Of a DNA stretch of 64,000 bases, positions 9,342 to 16,368 are shown in pieces. The number at the start of each line of letters is the position of its first letter. Positions within the stretch are counted from its first letter, which is position 1. Below the pieces are notes generated by a model, which was not told the DNA's origin, ran no database searches, and was given only the letters and a program-made list of their open reading frames with translations. The DNA is from UMGS1933 sp045593405 (GTDB lineage Bacteria > Bacillota > Clostridia > TANB77 > CAG-508). The translations under genes were made by a program, and so were the position numbers. The stretch spans positions 1 to 64,000 of the forward strand of contig JAZNWN010000001.1 in assembly GCA_045593405.1 (NCBI GenBank), read 5' to 3'.

Positions 9342-9393
9342 TGTAGGGGCTAGTCTTGACTAGCCCGTGGTTCGGTCAAGACCGACCCCTACA
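9342..9393. repeat. TGTAGGGGC palindromic repeat, double hairpin
   Basis: Ends TGTAGGGGC and CCCCTACA. Left stem CTAGTCTTGACTAG, right stem TCGGTCAAGACCGA: two different stems share one frame of fixed ends. Confidence 0.88.
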
Positions 9394-9413
9394 AAAAATA
9401 AGGAGGAAGAATA

Positions 9414-10823
9414 ATGAAAACAAAATTAAAAGCAATTATATTTGCAATATTTATGTTAGCGATAATAGGGATAAGCTCTAAAGTGCAAGCAGCAAGCGCA
9501 AGTATAAGAGCAACAAAAACAACTGCAACAGTAGGAGATAGTGTAACAATAACAGTAAATATTAATGCTGCTGCATGGAATTTAAATGTTAGCGGAAATG
9601 GAGTTTCAGGAGGGAAAATAGTTGGATATGAACCTGAGGGAAATAATACATCAACAACAAGAACATATTCTTTAAACACATCAAGCGCAGGGACATATAC
9701 TGTATCCTTAACTGGAGATGTAACAGATGGAGCTACAGATGTAAATAGTGGAATTAATACATCTGTAACAGTAAATGTAAATAATCCAGCACCAGCCCCA
9801 GAGCCAGAACCATCAACACCAGTTGTTCCAGAAACACCAAGTACTCCTAGTACACCATCAACTGATAATACACCTAATACTAATAACAAACCAACTACTG
9901 ATAATAATAAACCAACAACAAATGAAACTACTCCAGAACCAGAAGAAAAAAAATCTGATGATGCTACATTAAAATCATTAGTTGTTGAGGGTTTTGAAAT
10001 TTATCCAGAATTTAATTCAAATGATAAAGAATATAATGTAGTTGTTACAAATGATATTACAACTGTTACAATAGTTCCAACAGTTAATAACTCAAAAGCA
10101 AGCTATAAACTTGAAGGAGTACCAGAGGAATTACAAGTAGGAAAAAATGTAATAACTATAGTAGTAACAGCAGAAGATGGAACAACTGCAAATTATATTC
10201 TTAATGTAAATAGACAAAGAGAAGGTCTAAGTGTAACTAATATTAAGGTTTCATATGAAGATGAAAATGGAAATATAAAAGAATTAACATTAAATCCAGC
10301 TTTTGCAGTAGATGTATTTGAATATACTTTAGAAGATATATCACATTTAATTTATAAGCTAAATGTAGAGGTGTTGGTAAACCTAGAAGATGCTAAAATA
10401 GAAGTAACAGGCAATGAATTATTAAAAGAAGGTAAAAATACAATCACAATAACTGTTACAATGCCAACAGAGAGCGAAGAAGAAGAGGATGAAGTATTAA
10501 AATATACAATTACAGTTAACAAAGAAGCTAAACAAAAAGTAGGTTTAATTGGTAAAATATCTAATTGGTTTGGAGATAATCAATATAAACTTGTAATGGG
10601 ATCATTAATTCTATGTTGTGGAGCTTTAGTAGGTTTATCAGTTTATTTAGTATTAGATTATAAAAGATATAGAATAATAGTAGAAAAAGTTGCAGAAATA
10701 ACAAGATTAAATACTGAAGCTGTATCATCAAAAGAAAGTGAAGTTAAAACAGTAGAGCAACAAATATCAGGAAATTTAGAGTTAGATTCAACACAAGATA
10801 AAAATACAGGTAGACATTTTTAG
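9414..10823 (+). CDS. Cell-surface protein with Ig-like and cadherin-like domains
   Basis: 469 residues. Signal peptide at 1-24 ending KVQAA. A first beta-sandwich at about 28-122 with the Ig-like phrase TATVGDSVTITVNI. A Pro/Thr/Asn-rich linker at 125-180. Then two cadherin-like beta-sandwich domains (PF12733 type): ATLKSLVVEGFEIYPEFNSN with YNVVV, and the second from about 270. A membrane segment at about 393-415 and a charged cytoplasmic tail follow. It is held by a membrane segment, not a sorting signal. The neighbouring wall hydrolase suggests a cell-envelope role; function unknown. AGGAGG ribosome site. Confidence 0.75.
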   Translation: MKTKLKAIIFAIFMLAIIGISSKVQAASASIRATKTTATVGDSVTITVNINAAAWNLNVSGNGVSGGKIVGYEPEGNNTSTTRTYSLNTSSAGTYTVSLTGDVTDGATDVNSGINTSVTVNVNNPAPAPEPEPSTPVVPETPSTPSTPSTDNTPNTNNKPTTDNNKPTTNETTPEPEEKKSDDATLKSLVVEGFEIYPEFNSNDKEYNVVVTNDITTVTIVPTVNNSKASYKLEGVPEELQVGKNVITIVVTAEDGTTANYILNVNRQREGLSVTNIKVSYEDENGNIKELTLNPAFAVDVFEYTLEDISHLIYKLNVEVLVNLEDAKIEVTGNELLKEGKNTITITVTMPTESEEEEDEVLKYTITVNKEAKQKVGLIGKISNWFGDNQYKLVMGSLILCCGALVGLSVYLVLDYKRYRIIVEKVAEITRLNTEAVSSKESEVKTVEQQISGNLELDSTQDKNTGRHF

Positions 10824-10842
10824 AATAAAAAACGAATAAATT

Positions 10843-10869
10843 TAGGCGCTATTTTCTAAATAGCGCCTA
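10843..10869. terminator. Strong hairpin after the surface protein gene
   Basis: AGGCGCTATTT, loop TCT, AAATAGCGCCT. No T-run follows, so it may be an mRNA end stabiliser or a palindromic repeat rather than a true intrinsic terminator. It lies just before tRNA-Thr. Confidence 0.5.
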
Positions 10870-10876
10870 TGCAAAT

Positions 10877-10952
10877 GCTTCCATAGCTCAGTTGGTAGAG
10901 CAACAGATTCGTAACCTGTAGGTCGGGAGTTCGATTCTCCCTGGGAGCTCCA
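10877..10952 (+). tRNA. tRNA-Thr (CGU)
   Basis: 76 nt with encoded CCA. Acceptor GCTTCCA/TGGGAGC (one U·G pair), D arm GCTC...GAGC, anticodon loop TTCGTAA (anticodon CGU, codon ACG), T arm GGGAGTTCGATTCTCCC. The anticodon stem has an A·C mismatch at 31-39. Confidence 0.95.
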
Positions 10953-10983
10953 AATGTGCGACTTTAGGTCGCATTATTAATTT

Positions 10984-11421
10984 TTATTCCAAATTTTGTT
11001 TAAGCATCCATATTTTTGTACTATAATTTTCAATAATATTATCCATCATAGCAGATGTTTTATGTTCTCCTTGTGAATCTGCTGAAATCTTAATGTCTTT
11101 TGTGTCTTGCAATAATTTCGAATAATCTTTTATTAATTCATTATATACTAATGTAGAATCAACCTTTTTATTTTCAGCTTCTGTTATTTTTGTTGTATTT
11201 AAATAATCATTTAAAGAACCTAAAGGCTGACCACCTAAAGATAAAATATGTTCAGCAATTTCATCTATTAATGTATTTATTTCTGTATAATATTCTTCTA
11301 ATTTTGGATGTACTATAAAAAAATCCTTTCCCTTTATATTCCAATGATAATTTTGTAATTTGCGGTAAAAAACATTTAAGTCACTTAAAAAAATATTTAA
11401 ATTCTTTAATATATTATCCAT
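10984..11421 (-). CDS. dps: Dps/ferritin-like DNA-protection protein
   Basis: 145 residues, the Dps length. Ferroxidase motifs are present: NYHWNIKGKDFFIVHPKLEEYYTEIN (His and acid ligands) and the ID-E-AEHILSLGG motif. Dps shells oxidise and store Fe(II) and protect DNA from peroxide. GGAGAA ribosome site before the ATG at 11421. Single gene; its 3' end faces tRNA-Thr. Confidence 0.92.
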   Translation of the reverse strand: MDNILKNLNIFLSDLNVFYRKLQNYHWNIKGKDFFIVHPKLEEYYTEINTLIDEIAEHILSLGGQPLGSLNDYLNTTKITEAENKKVDSTLVYNELIKDYSKLLQDTKDIKISADSQGEHKTSAMMDNIIENYSTKIWMLKQNLE

Positions 11422-11599
11422 TAAAATTCTCCTTTTTCATTTTTTAATATTATTTACAAAATTGAAAATAATATGCTAGTATTGGATTTATAAATTACCA
11501 TAAAAAATTAAAAATTAGAGTATACATTTTTAAAAACTTATGCTAAAATAAAATTTATAAAACTAAAGAATAAAATAAAAATAAGGGGGAAGAATTTAA

Positions 11600-12214
11600 A
11601 TGGAGCAAGTTGTAAATAAAAAAGCATATGAACTTTCAAAAATAGGAGAAATAATACAAATTATTTTAATTGTTTTGGGAGCATTATTAGTTCCAGCAGT
11701 AGTACCACAATTATTGCAAGTTTTATTTGGAAAAACAAGCTGGATTGCAAATAATTCACAAATAATAGTGGGAAGTATAGTAAATACTGCATTAATAATG
11801 ACAGGGATAAATTTAAAGGGTTGGAGAAGGATATTATTAATCGCTACATTACCAAGTTTGTCTGCAATAGGAAGTGGATATATATTTGGAAGCTTGACTA
11901 AGGTTACAATATTTATGATACCAGGAATTTGGCTTGGAAATTTTTCCTTAATAATGCTTATGAAGTATTTATATACAAATAAAGGAATAAATTATGTTTT
12001 AAGTGCAATAATATCAATAGTAGTAAAAGTAGCAATAATATTTGGTGTGCTAAATATTTGGATGGCATTTTCAGTATTACCAAACCAAGGGACAGTTGCA
12101 AGAACATTAAGAAACACAATGGGACTAACTCAGGGTATAACAGCAACAATAGGAGCAGCAATATCTTTATTAATAATAAAAATAGGATTTAGAAAAAAAG
12201 AAAAAACATTATAA
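11600..12214 (+). CDS. Polytopic membrane protein of unknown function
   Basis: 204 residues with about six hydrophobic segments (near 16-38, 52-70, 78-100, 103-122, 135-155 and 180-198), a basic C-terminus, and conserved-looking GSGYIFGSLT and IPGIWLGNF stretches. I recall similar small proteins in clostridial genomes, often labelled in databases as iron-hydrogenase-related, but there are no cysteines or ligand motifs here to support that. An ECF-type substrate component is another possibility. GGGGGAAG ribosome site. Confidence 0.6.
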   Translation: MEQVVNKKAYELSKIGEIIQIILIVLGALLVPAVVPQLLQVLFGKTSWIANNSQIIVGSIVNTALIMTGINLKGWRRILLIATLPSLSAIGSGYIFGSLTKVTIFMIPGIWLGNFSLIMLMKYLYTNKGINYVLSAIISIVVKVAIIFGVLNIWMAFSVLPNQGTVARTLRNTMGLTQGITATIGAAISLLIIKIGFRKKEKTL

Positions 12215-12217
12215 TGC

Positions 12218-12240
12218 TGTAGGGGCGCATGATTGCGCCC
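12218..12240. repeat. TGTAGGGGC repeat, one half
   Basis: TGTAGGGGCGC, ATGATT, GCGCCC; the closing CTACA is missing. Same stem as the copy at 4480. Confidence 0.8.
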
Positions 12241-12277
12241 AGATAATAAAAAAAATTTAAAAATTTTTAAAAAACTA

Positions 12278-12306
12278 TTGCTTTTTTTTTATAGAAGGAG
12301 TATAAT
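12278..12306 (+). promoter_or_regulatory. 5S rRNA promoter
   Basis: TTGCTT at 12278-12283, 17-base spacer, perfect TATAAT at 12301-12306, six bases before the 5S start. It probably also drives tRNA-Asn. Confidence 0.8.
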
Positions 12307-12312
12307 AGCAAA

Positions 12313-12428
12313 CATGGTGACGATGACGACGAGGATACACCTGTTCCCATACCGAACACAGAAGTTAAGCTCGCCAATGCCGAAAATACTTGTGGGTTAC
12401 CCTACTGGAAAGATAGGTAGTTGCCAAT
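12313..12428 (+). rRNA. rrf: 5S ribosomal RNA
   Basis: Typical 5S signatures: GGTGACGATGACGACGAGGA, CACCTGTTCCCAT, CCGAACACAGAAGTTAAGCTC, and the closing GTTGCCA that pairs with TGGTGAC at the 5' end. It has its own promoter and no 16S or 23S nearby, so it is a detached 5S gene. tRNA-Asn follows within ten bases. Confidence 0.92.
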
Positions 12429-12436
12429 TTATATAT

Positions 12437-12727
12437 TCCCCAATAGCTCAGTCGGTAGAGCGCTCGGCTGTTGAATGTTAGCAGCTCTGTAGAGAAATCT
12501 ATAGATGAGAAGGTGGCTAAGTCGGTGAAACTCGTAAATAACTAAAAGTTATACGACAATACCGAGCAAGGTGAAAACCGTGTGTAGAGACTTTACACCA
12601 CCTACCTAAATCGAAAGACAAGGTAAAGATAAAGTCCAGACTACAAATTGCTAAAAGCAATGTTAATGAAAGTTAATGTAGTAATGTAACCGATAGGTCG
12701 TTGGTTCGAGTCCAACTTGGGGAGCCA
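12437..12727 (+). tRNA. tRNA-Asn (GUU) interrupted by a group I intron
   Basis: Exons 12437-12471 and 12687-12727 join into a standard 76-nt tRNA. Acceptor TCCCCAA/TTGGGGA, discriminator G, encoded CCA; D loop AGTCGGTA; anticodon loop CTGTTAA (anticodon GUU) formed only after joining; T arm GTTGGTTCGAGTCCAAC. The 215-nt insert lies between anticodon bases 35 and 36, so the tRNA cannot work without splicing. Confidence 0.93.
12472..12686 (+). ncRNA. Group I intron in the tRNA-Asn anticodon loop
   Basis: 215 nt, no ORF. The 5' exon end GCTGT pairs with the internal guide GCAGC (12481-12485), giving the required U·G pair at the splice site, and the last intron base is G (12686). The conserved core is visible: a P/Q-like AATACCGAGCAAGGTG (12559-12574), R-like GTAGAGACTT (12584-12593) and S-like TAAAGATAAAGTCC (12624-12637), with P7 formed by GACT and AGTC. 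Layout and 3' end (TAATG) resemble the IC3 intron of cyanobacterial tRNA-Leu(UAA). Expected to self-splice with guanosine. Confidence 0.92.
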
Positions 12728-12730
12728 AAA

Positions 12731-12772
12731 TGAAAAAACTCATCTTTTAGATGAGTTTTTTCATTTTGTTTT
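12731..12772 (+). terminator. Terminator of the 5S/tRNA-Asn unit
   Basis: AAAACTCATCT, TTT, AGATGAGTTTT, enclosed by AAAATGAA/TTCATTTT, then a T-run. Confidence 0.9.
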
Positions 12773-12778
12773 TTTACA

Positions 12779-12811
12779 GTAGGACTCGAAAAGGAGATTG
12801 CCGAGTCCTAC
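12779..12811. repeat. Palindrome GTAGGACTCG / CGAGTCCTAC
   Basis: Exact 10-bp inverted repeat with a 13-base centre. The GTAGG/CCTAC ends match the TGTAGGGGC family, so this is probably a variant with a different stem. Confidence 0.7.
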
Positions 12812-12851
12812 AAAACATATAATATAATTTTATCAATATCGATTCGTTTTA

Positions 12852-12880
12852 TTGACTTAAAGCCAACAAAACATTATAAT
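12852..12880 (+). promoter_or_regulatory. Promoter of the HNH-like gene
   Basis: TTGACT at 12852-12857, 17-base spacer, TATAAT at 12875-12880. The ATG at 12896 is only 15 bases past the -10, so the 5' leader must be very short. Confidence 0.75.
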
Positions 12881-12895
12881 GTAATTGGTGATTTT

Positions 12896-13264
12896 ATGAA
12901 GAAAATTTGTAAAATATGTGAAAATGAATTTAATACAGATAATTATTCGAGAGTATATTGTTATATATGTAGTGGAGATTCTACAAGAAGAGATAATGAA
13001 ACAAGAAAACATCAAAAAACTGTTTTGAGAAAAAGTATGAAATTACAGGCAATAAAGATATTGGGAAATAAATGTTGCAAATGTGGATATGATAGATGTG
13101 TTGATGCTTTAGAATTTTACCATAAAAATCCAAAAGAAAAAGATTTTAAGTTAGGCTCAGGAAATACTTTATCTTGGGATGAATATAAAAAAGAAGCATT
13201 AAAATGTATTTTAGTTTGTTCAAATTGCCATAAAGAAATACATAGAGAGTGGGGGTACAAATAG
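12896..13264 (+). CDS. HNH-like zinc-binding protein
   Basis: 122 residues. An N-terminal zinc finger (CKICENEF...YCYICSG), a basic middle, then CCKCGYDRC with EFYHKNP and a closing CSNCHKEIH: the treble-clef layout of HNH endonucleases. The central H is in the EFYHKNP position. It could be a free-standing homing or restriction-type nuclease, or a phage-derived protein. It starts 170 bases after the intron-bearing tRNA-Asn. A catalytic role is not shown by sequence alone. Confidence 0.65.
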   Translation: MKKICKICENEFNTDNYSRVYCYICSGDSTRRDNETRKHQKTVLRKSMKLQAIKILGNKCCKCGYDRCVDALEFYHKNPKEKDFKLGSGNTLSWDEYKKEALKCILVCSNCHKEIHREWGYK

Positions 13265-13322
13265 TTAAAATTTACTTTGATTTTAAATTATGTTATAATT
13301 ACATTATGAGGATGTGATATTA

Positions 13323-14015
13323 ATGGATAAAAAACAAGTAAAAAGTATATTAATATCAATGAGAACTCCAGAAAATGAAGCTAAAGTAAATTATTTACTA
13401 GGGCAAATAGATATGCTGGAAGAAAGAGAAATTCAACAAAGACTAGAGACTATAGGAGATACAGAGGAAAGTGTAAGAAAATTTTTAAGTAAAGAAATAG
13501 ACGAAAGTACTCAAAATAATCAAAAGTTTCCTATCAATGACATATTTACTTATGGTTTGTCTAGTAATTGCATACATTTGCATCTTCCAACAGATTTACA
13601 TGAAAGCTTAATAAAGGATGGACCAACTAAAACAATGGCTAGAGTAAATTTATACTTATTAGACGCTATTGATAAAATAAAGGAATTAAAAGACGAAGGA
13701 TTTTATAAATTCCAAAACAAAGATGTTATTTATATGATATCTCCAGCATTAATAAGATCTGAGATAAAATTTTTAAGAGGATTAGATTTTACAACACAAA
13801 TGTATAAAAAAACAGAACTGTCTGATGATACTTTTGTAGCACATAACCCAGAAGCAATGCTTGCTGTACACATTTTTGGAAAAAATATGAATATTGGTAC
13901 AGCTTCAATAGATTTCGACACAATAGATTCCCTAGAATGGCAAGCAAAGAAAAAACAAGTAATAGAAGAGTTAGAAAGCAAAGGAGTAACTATAAATAAT
14001 AAGCAAAAAGAATAG
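13323..14015 (+). CDS. Conserved protein of unknown function (230 aa)
   Basis: The ATG at 13323 is preferred over an in-frame GTG at 13314 because GAGGATGTG is well placed before it. A near-consensus promoter (TTGATT, TATAAT) precedes it. The N-terminal half is charged and helical; the C-terminal half has SNCIHLHLPTDLH and AHNPEAMLAVHIFGKNMNIG. No membrane segments or signal peptide, so cytoplasmic. Not recognised. The T-box/tyrS unit that follows has its own promoter. Confidence 0.6.
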   Translation: MDKKQVKSILISMRTPENEAKVNYLLGQIDMLEEREIQQRLETIGDTEESVRKFLSKEIDESTQNNQKFPINDIFTYGLSSNCIHLHLPTDLHESLIKDGPTKTMARVNLYLLDAIDKIKELKDEGFYKFQNKDVIYMISPALIRSEIKFLRGLDFTTQMYKKTELSDDTFVAHNPEAMLAVHIFGKNMNIGTASIDFDTIDSLEWQAKKKQVIEELESKGVTINNKQKE

Positions 14016-14025
14016 CTCTTAAAAG

Positions 14026-14054
14026 TTGACAAAACTAAAGTATTATTATATAAT
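14026..14054 (+). promoter_or_regulatory. Promoter of the tyrS T-box leader
   Basis: Perfect TTGACA (14026-14031) and TATAAT (14049-14054) with a 17-base spacer. Confidence 0.85.
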
Positions 14055-14099
14055 TTTTGACAGATAAAAATTTAATTATGTTTTAAAAAGAAAATTAGT

Positions 14100-14294
14100 A
14101 GTAATTTTATAGTTACAATAAAAAGAGAGGTAGTGGGAGCTGAAAACTACTAGAATATAAAATTATGAATTACACTTCTTATAGTAATTAACGTGTAGCT
14201 ACGACAAGCTAATAATAAGGCATAAAATTTATGTAAAAAAAGGTGGTACCACGAGTCAAATCGTCCTTTTAGGATGGTTTGGCTTATTTGTTTT
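14100..14294 (+). promoter_or_regulatory. T-box riboswitch, tyrosine specific
   Basis: The antiterminator T-box AGGTGGTACCACG is at 14241-14253. It is followed by a competing terminator GTCAAATCGTCC/GGATGGTTTGGC and a T-rich run (TTATTTGTTTTT). A specifier TAC (Tyr) is visible in GAATTACACTT at about 14167-14177 within stem I. Uncharged tRNA-Tyr pairing with the leader should let transcription reach tyrS. Confidence 0.92.
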
Positions 14295-14308
14295 TAGGAG
14301 GTAAAAAT

Positions 14309-15535
14309 ATGACACTAGTTGAAGAATTAAAATGGAGAGGACTTATAAAAGATATATCAAGTCCAGAATTAGAAGAAAAATTAAATAAAGGAGGGTTATC
14401 ATTTTATATAGGAACAGACCCAACTGCAGATAGCCTTCATATTGGACATTTGTCAAGCTTTTTAATTTCAAAAAGATTAAAAGATGCAGGGCATCATCCA
14501 ATATTATTAGTAGGTGGAGGAACAGGAATGATAGGAGACCCAAGACCTACAACAGAAAGAGCAATGATATCTAAAGAACAAGTAAATAAAAATATTGAGG
14601 GTCTAAAAGCCCAAGTAGAAAAAATATTTGGATTTGAAGTTGTAAACAACTATGACTGGATTAAAGATATAAGTGTATTAGATTTCTTAAGAGATTATGG
14701 AAAATATTTTAATATCAACTACATGTTAGATAAAGATATAATTAGAAGAAGATTAGATACAGGAATTACATATACAGAATTTTCATACATGATATTACAA
14801 GCATTAGATTATAAATACTTACATGAACATAAAAATGTAGATTTACAATGTGCTGGTTCTGACCAATGGGGAAATATTACAGCAGGAATAGATTTAATAA
14901 GAAAATCTACAGGAGATGAAGTATATGGATTTACAATGCCACTTGTAACAGATTCACAAGGACATAAATTTGGTAAAAGTGAAGGAAATGCTTTATGGTT
15001 AGATAAAGAAAAAACATCAAGTTATGAATTATATCAATTCTTCTTAAATGTAGAAGATTCAATGGTAATAGAATATTTAAAAATTTATACATTCTTATCA
15101 AAAGAAGAAATAGAAGAACTAGAAGTTAAAAATAACGAACATCCAGAATATAGAGAAGCACACAAAGCGTTAGCTAGAGAAATAATAACATTCTTACATG
15201 GAAAAGAAGAATATGAAAAAGCAGTAAGTTTAGCAGAACATTTATTTAATAACAAATTCCAAGATTTATCTAAAAAAGATATAGAAGACTTATTTAAAAA
15301 TCAAGAAAAAACTCCAGTAGAAGTAGGATGTAATATAGTTGATTTTGTAGTAAATGTAGGAGTAGCAAAAAGTAAAAGAGAAGCAAGAGAATTTGTTCAA
15401 ACTGGTGCAATATCAATAAATGGAGAGAAAGTAACAGATTTAGAAACAATAATTGATATTGATAAATTTATAGAGAGTAAATATATAGTGGTAAGAAGGG
15501 GAAAGAAAAAATATTATTTAGCTGAAATAAAATAA
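14309..15535 (+). CDS. tyrS: Tyrosine--tRNA ligase
   Basis: 408 residues from the ATG at 14309 (AGGAGG at 14296). Longer readings upstream run into the T-box terminator and are rejected. Class I synthetase: Tyr pocket YIGTDPTADSLHIGHL (HIGH motif), LLVGGGTGMIGDP, QCAGSDQWGNI, the KFGKSEG (KMSKS) loop, and a C-terminal S4 domain (SKREAREFVQTGAI). It charges tRNA-Tyr in the cytosol and is controlled by the T-box upstream. Confidence 0.97.
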   Translation: MTLVEELKWRGLIKDISSPELEEKLNKGGLSFYIGTDPTADSLHIGHLSSFLISKRLKDAGHHPILLVGGGTGMIGDPRPTTERAMISKEQVNKNIEGLKAQVEKIFGFEVVNNYDWIKDISVLDFLRDYGKYFNINYMLDKDIIRRRLDTGITYTEFSYMILQALDYKYLHEHKNVDLQCAGSDQWGNITAGIDLIRKSTGDEVYGFTMPLVTDSQGHKFGKSEGNALWLDKEKTSSYELYQFFLNVEDSMVIEYLKIYTFLSKEEIEELEVKNNEHPEYREAHKALAREIITFLHGKEEYEKAVSLAEHLFNNKFQDLSKKDIEDLFKNQEKTPVEVGCNIVDFVVNVGVAKSKREAREFVQTGAISINGEKVTDLETIIDIDKFIESKYIVVRRGKKKYYLAEIK

Positions 15536-15540
15536 TTAGA

Positions 15541-15578
15541 CAACTGATAATGGAATAGATTTCTGTTATCAGTTTTTT
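15541..15578 (+). terminator. tyrS terminator
   Basis: AACTGATAA...TTATCAGTT hairpin followed by seven T. Confidence 0.88.
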
Positions 15579-15685
15579 TATAAAAAATAAATTTTAAAAA
15601 AATATATACAAAAATTAAATTTACATTTATAATATTATTGAACAAAAAACATACATATAAAAAGAAGAAAAATTGGAGGAGTAAT

Positions 15686-16174
15686 ATGAGTGAAAAGTGT
15701 AAATGTGGCAATGAATGCAAAGACGAAAAAATTGAAAAAATATTATCCAAATATGAGAAAAACAAAAGTAATTTAATACAAATATTAAATGAAGTTCAAG
15801 AAATATATGGTTATATTCCAGAAAGTGTTCAACTCGAAATTTCTAAATATTTAGAAATAGAAATGGCTGAAATTTATGGAGTAATAACCTTTTATGCAAG
15901 ATTTACTTTAAAGCCAAAGGGCAAATACAATATAGCAGTTTGTTTAGGAACTGCATGTTTTGTAAAAGGTTCAGAAAAAGTTTTAGATAGAGTAAAACAA
16001 AAATTAGGAATAGATGTAGGTGAAACTACAAAAGATGGAAAATTTTCACTAGAAGCAACAAGATGCATTGGTGCTTGTGGATTAGCTCCAGTATTTACTA
16101 TAAATGATGAGGTCTATGGAAAGGCCACACCTGAAATGGTAGATAAAATTATTGATGATTACATGAAAAAATAA
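15686..16174 (+). CDS. hydC: [FeFe] hydrogenase subunit HydC (NuoE-like, [2Fe-2S])
   Basis: 162 residues from the ATG at 15686 after GGAGGAG. Thioredoxin-like ferredoxin of the NuoE family: helical N-terminus IQILNEVQEIYGYIP, and the [2Fe-2S] cysteines in CLGTACFVKGS and CIGACGLAPV. An extra N-terminal cysteine cluster (CKCGNEC) is present, less usual. First gene of hydC-hydB-hydA, which together form an NAD- and ferredoxin-linked, probably electron-bifurcating, hydrogenase in the cytoplasm. Confidence 0.93.
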   Translation: MSEKCKCGNECKDEKIEKILSKYEKNKSNLIQILNEVQEIYGYIPESVQLEISKYLEIEMAEIYGVITFYARFTLKPKGKYNIAVCLGTACFVKGSEKVLDRVKQKLGIDVGETTKDGKFSLEATRCIGACGLAPVFTINDEVYGKATPEMVDKIIDDYMKK

Positions 16175-16189
16175 TATAAAATTATGGAA

Positions 16190-16326
16190 GGGTGTAGGGA
16201 GTGAGCATTGCTCGTCCGATACTACGAAGGTTAGGCCATATATAAATGTAGGGGTCGCACCCCTAGGCAACCCGATAACAAAATATAATTAACATATTCG
16301 CGGGGCGCCGAAGGCTGCGCCCCTAT
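16190..16326. repeat. Cluster of TGTAGGGG palindromic repeats
   Basis: At least three partial units between hydC and hydB: TGTAGGGAGTGAGCATTGCTCGTCC near 16193, TGTAGGGGTCGCACCCCTA near 16245, and GGGGCGCCGAAGGCTGCGCCCCTATA near 16297. Several stems are broken, so the cluster looks like nested or decayed insertions. Confidence 0.7.
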
Positions 16327-16368
16327 AGTTAAATATTAAAAAATCATACAAAACTAAAGGAGGTAATA

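Noticed and set aside
12233..12481. Open frame across the 5S rRNA and the first tRNA-Asn exon
   Set aside because: It overlaps stable RNA genes on the same strand and has no ribosome site.
14279..14308. Upstream start for tyrS
   Set aside because: It lies in the T-box terminator; the ATG at 14309 has AGGAGG at the right distance.
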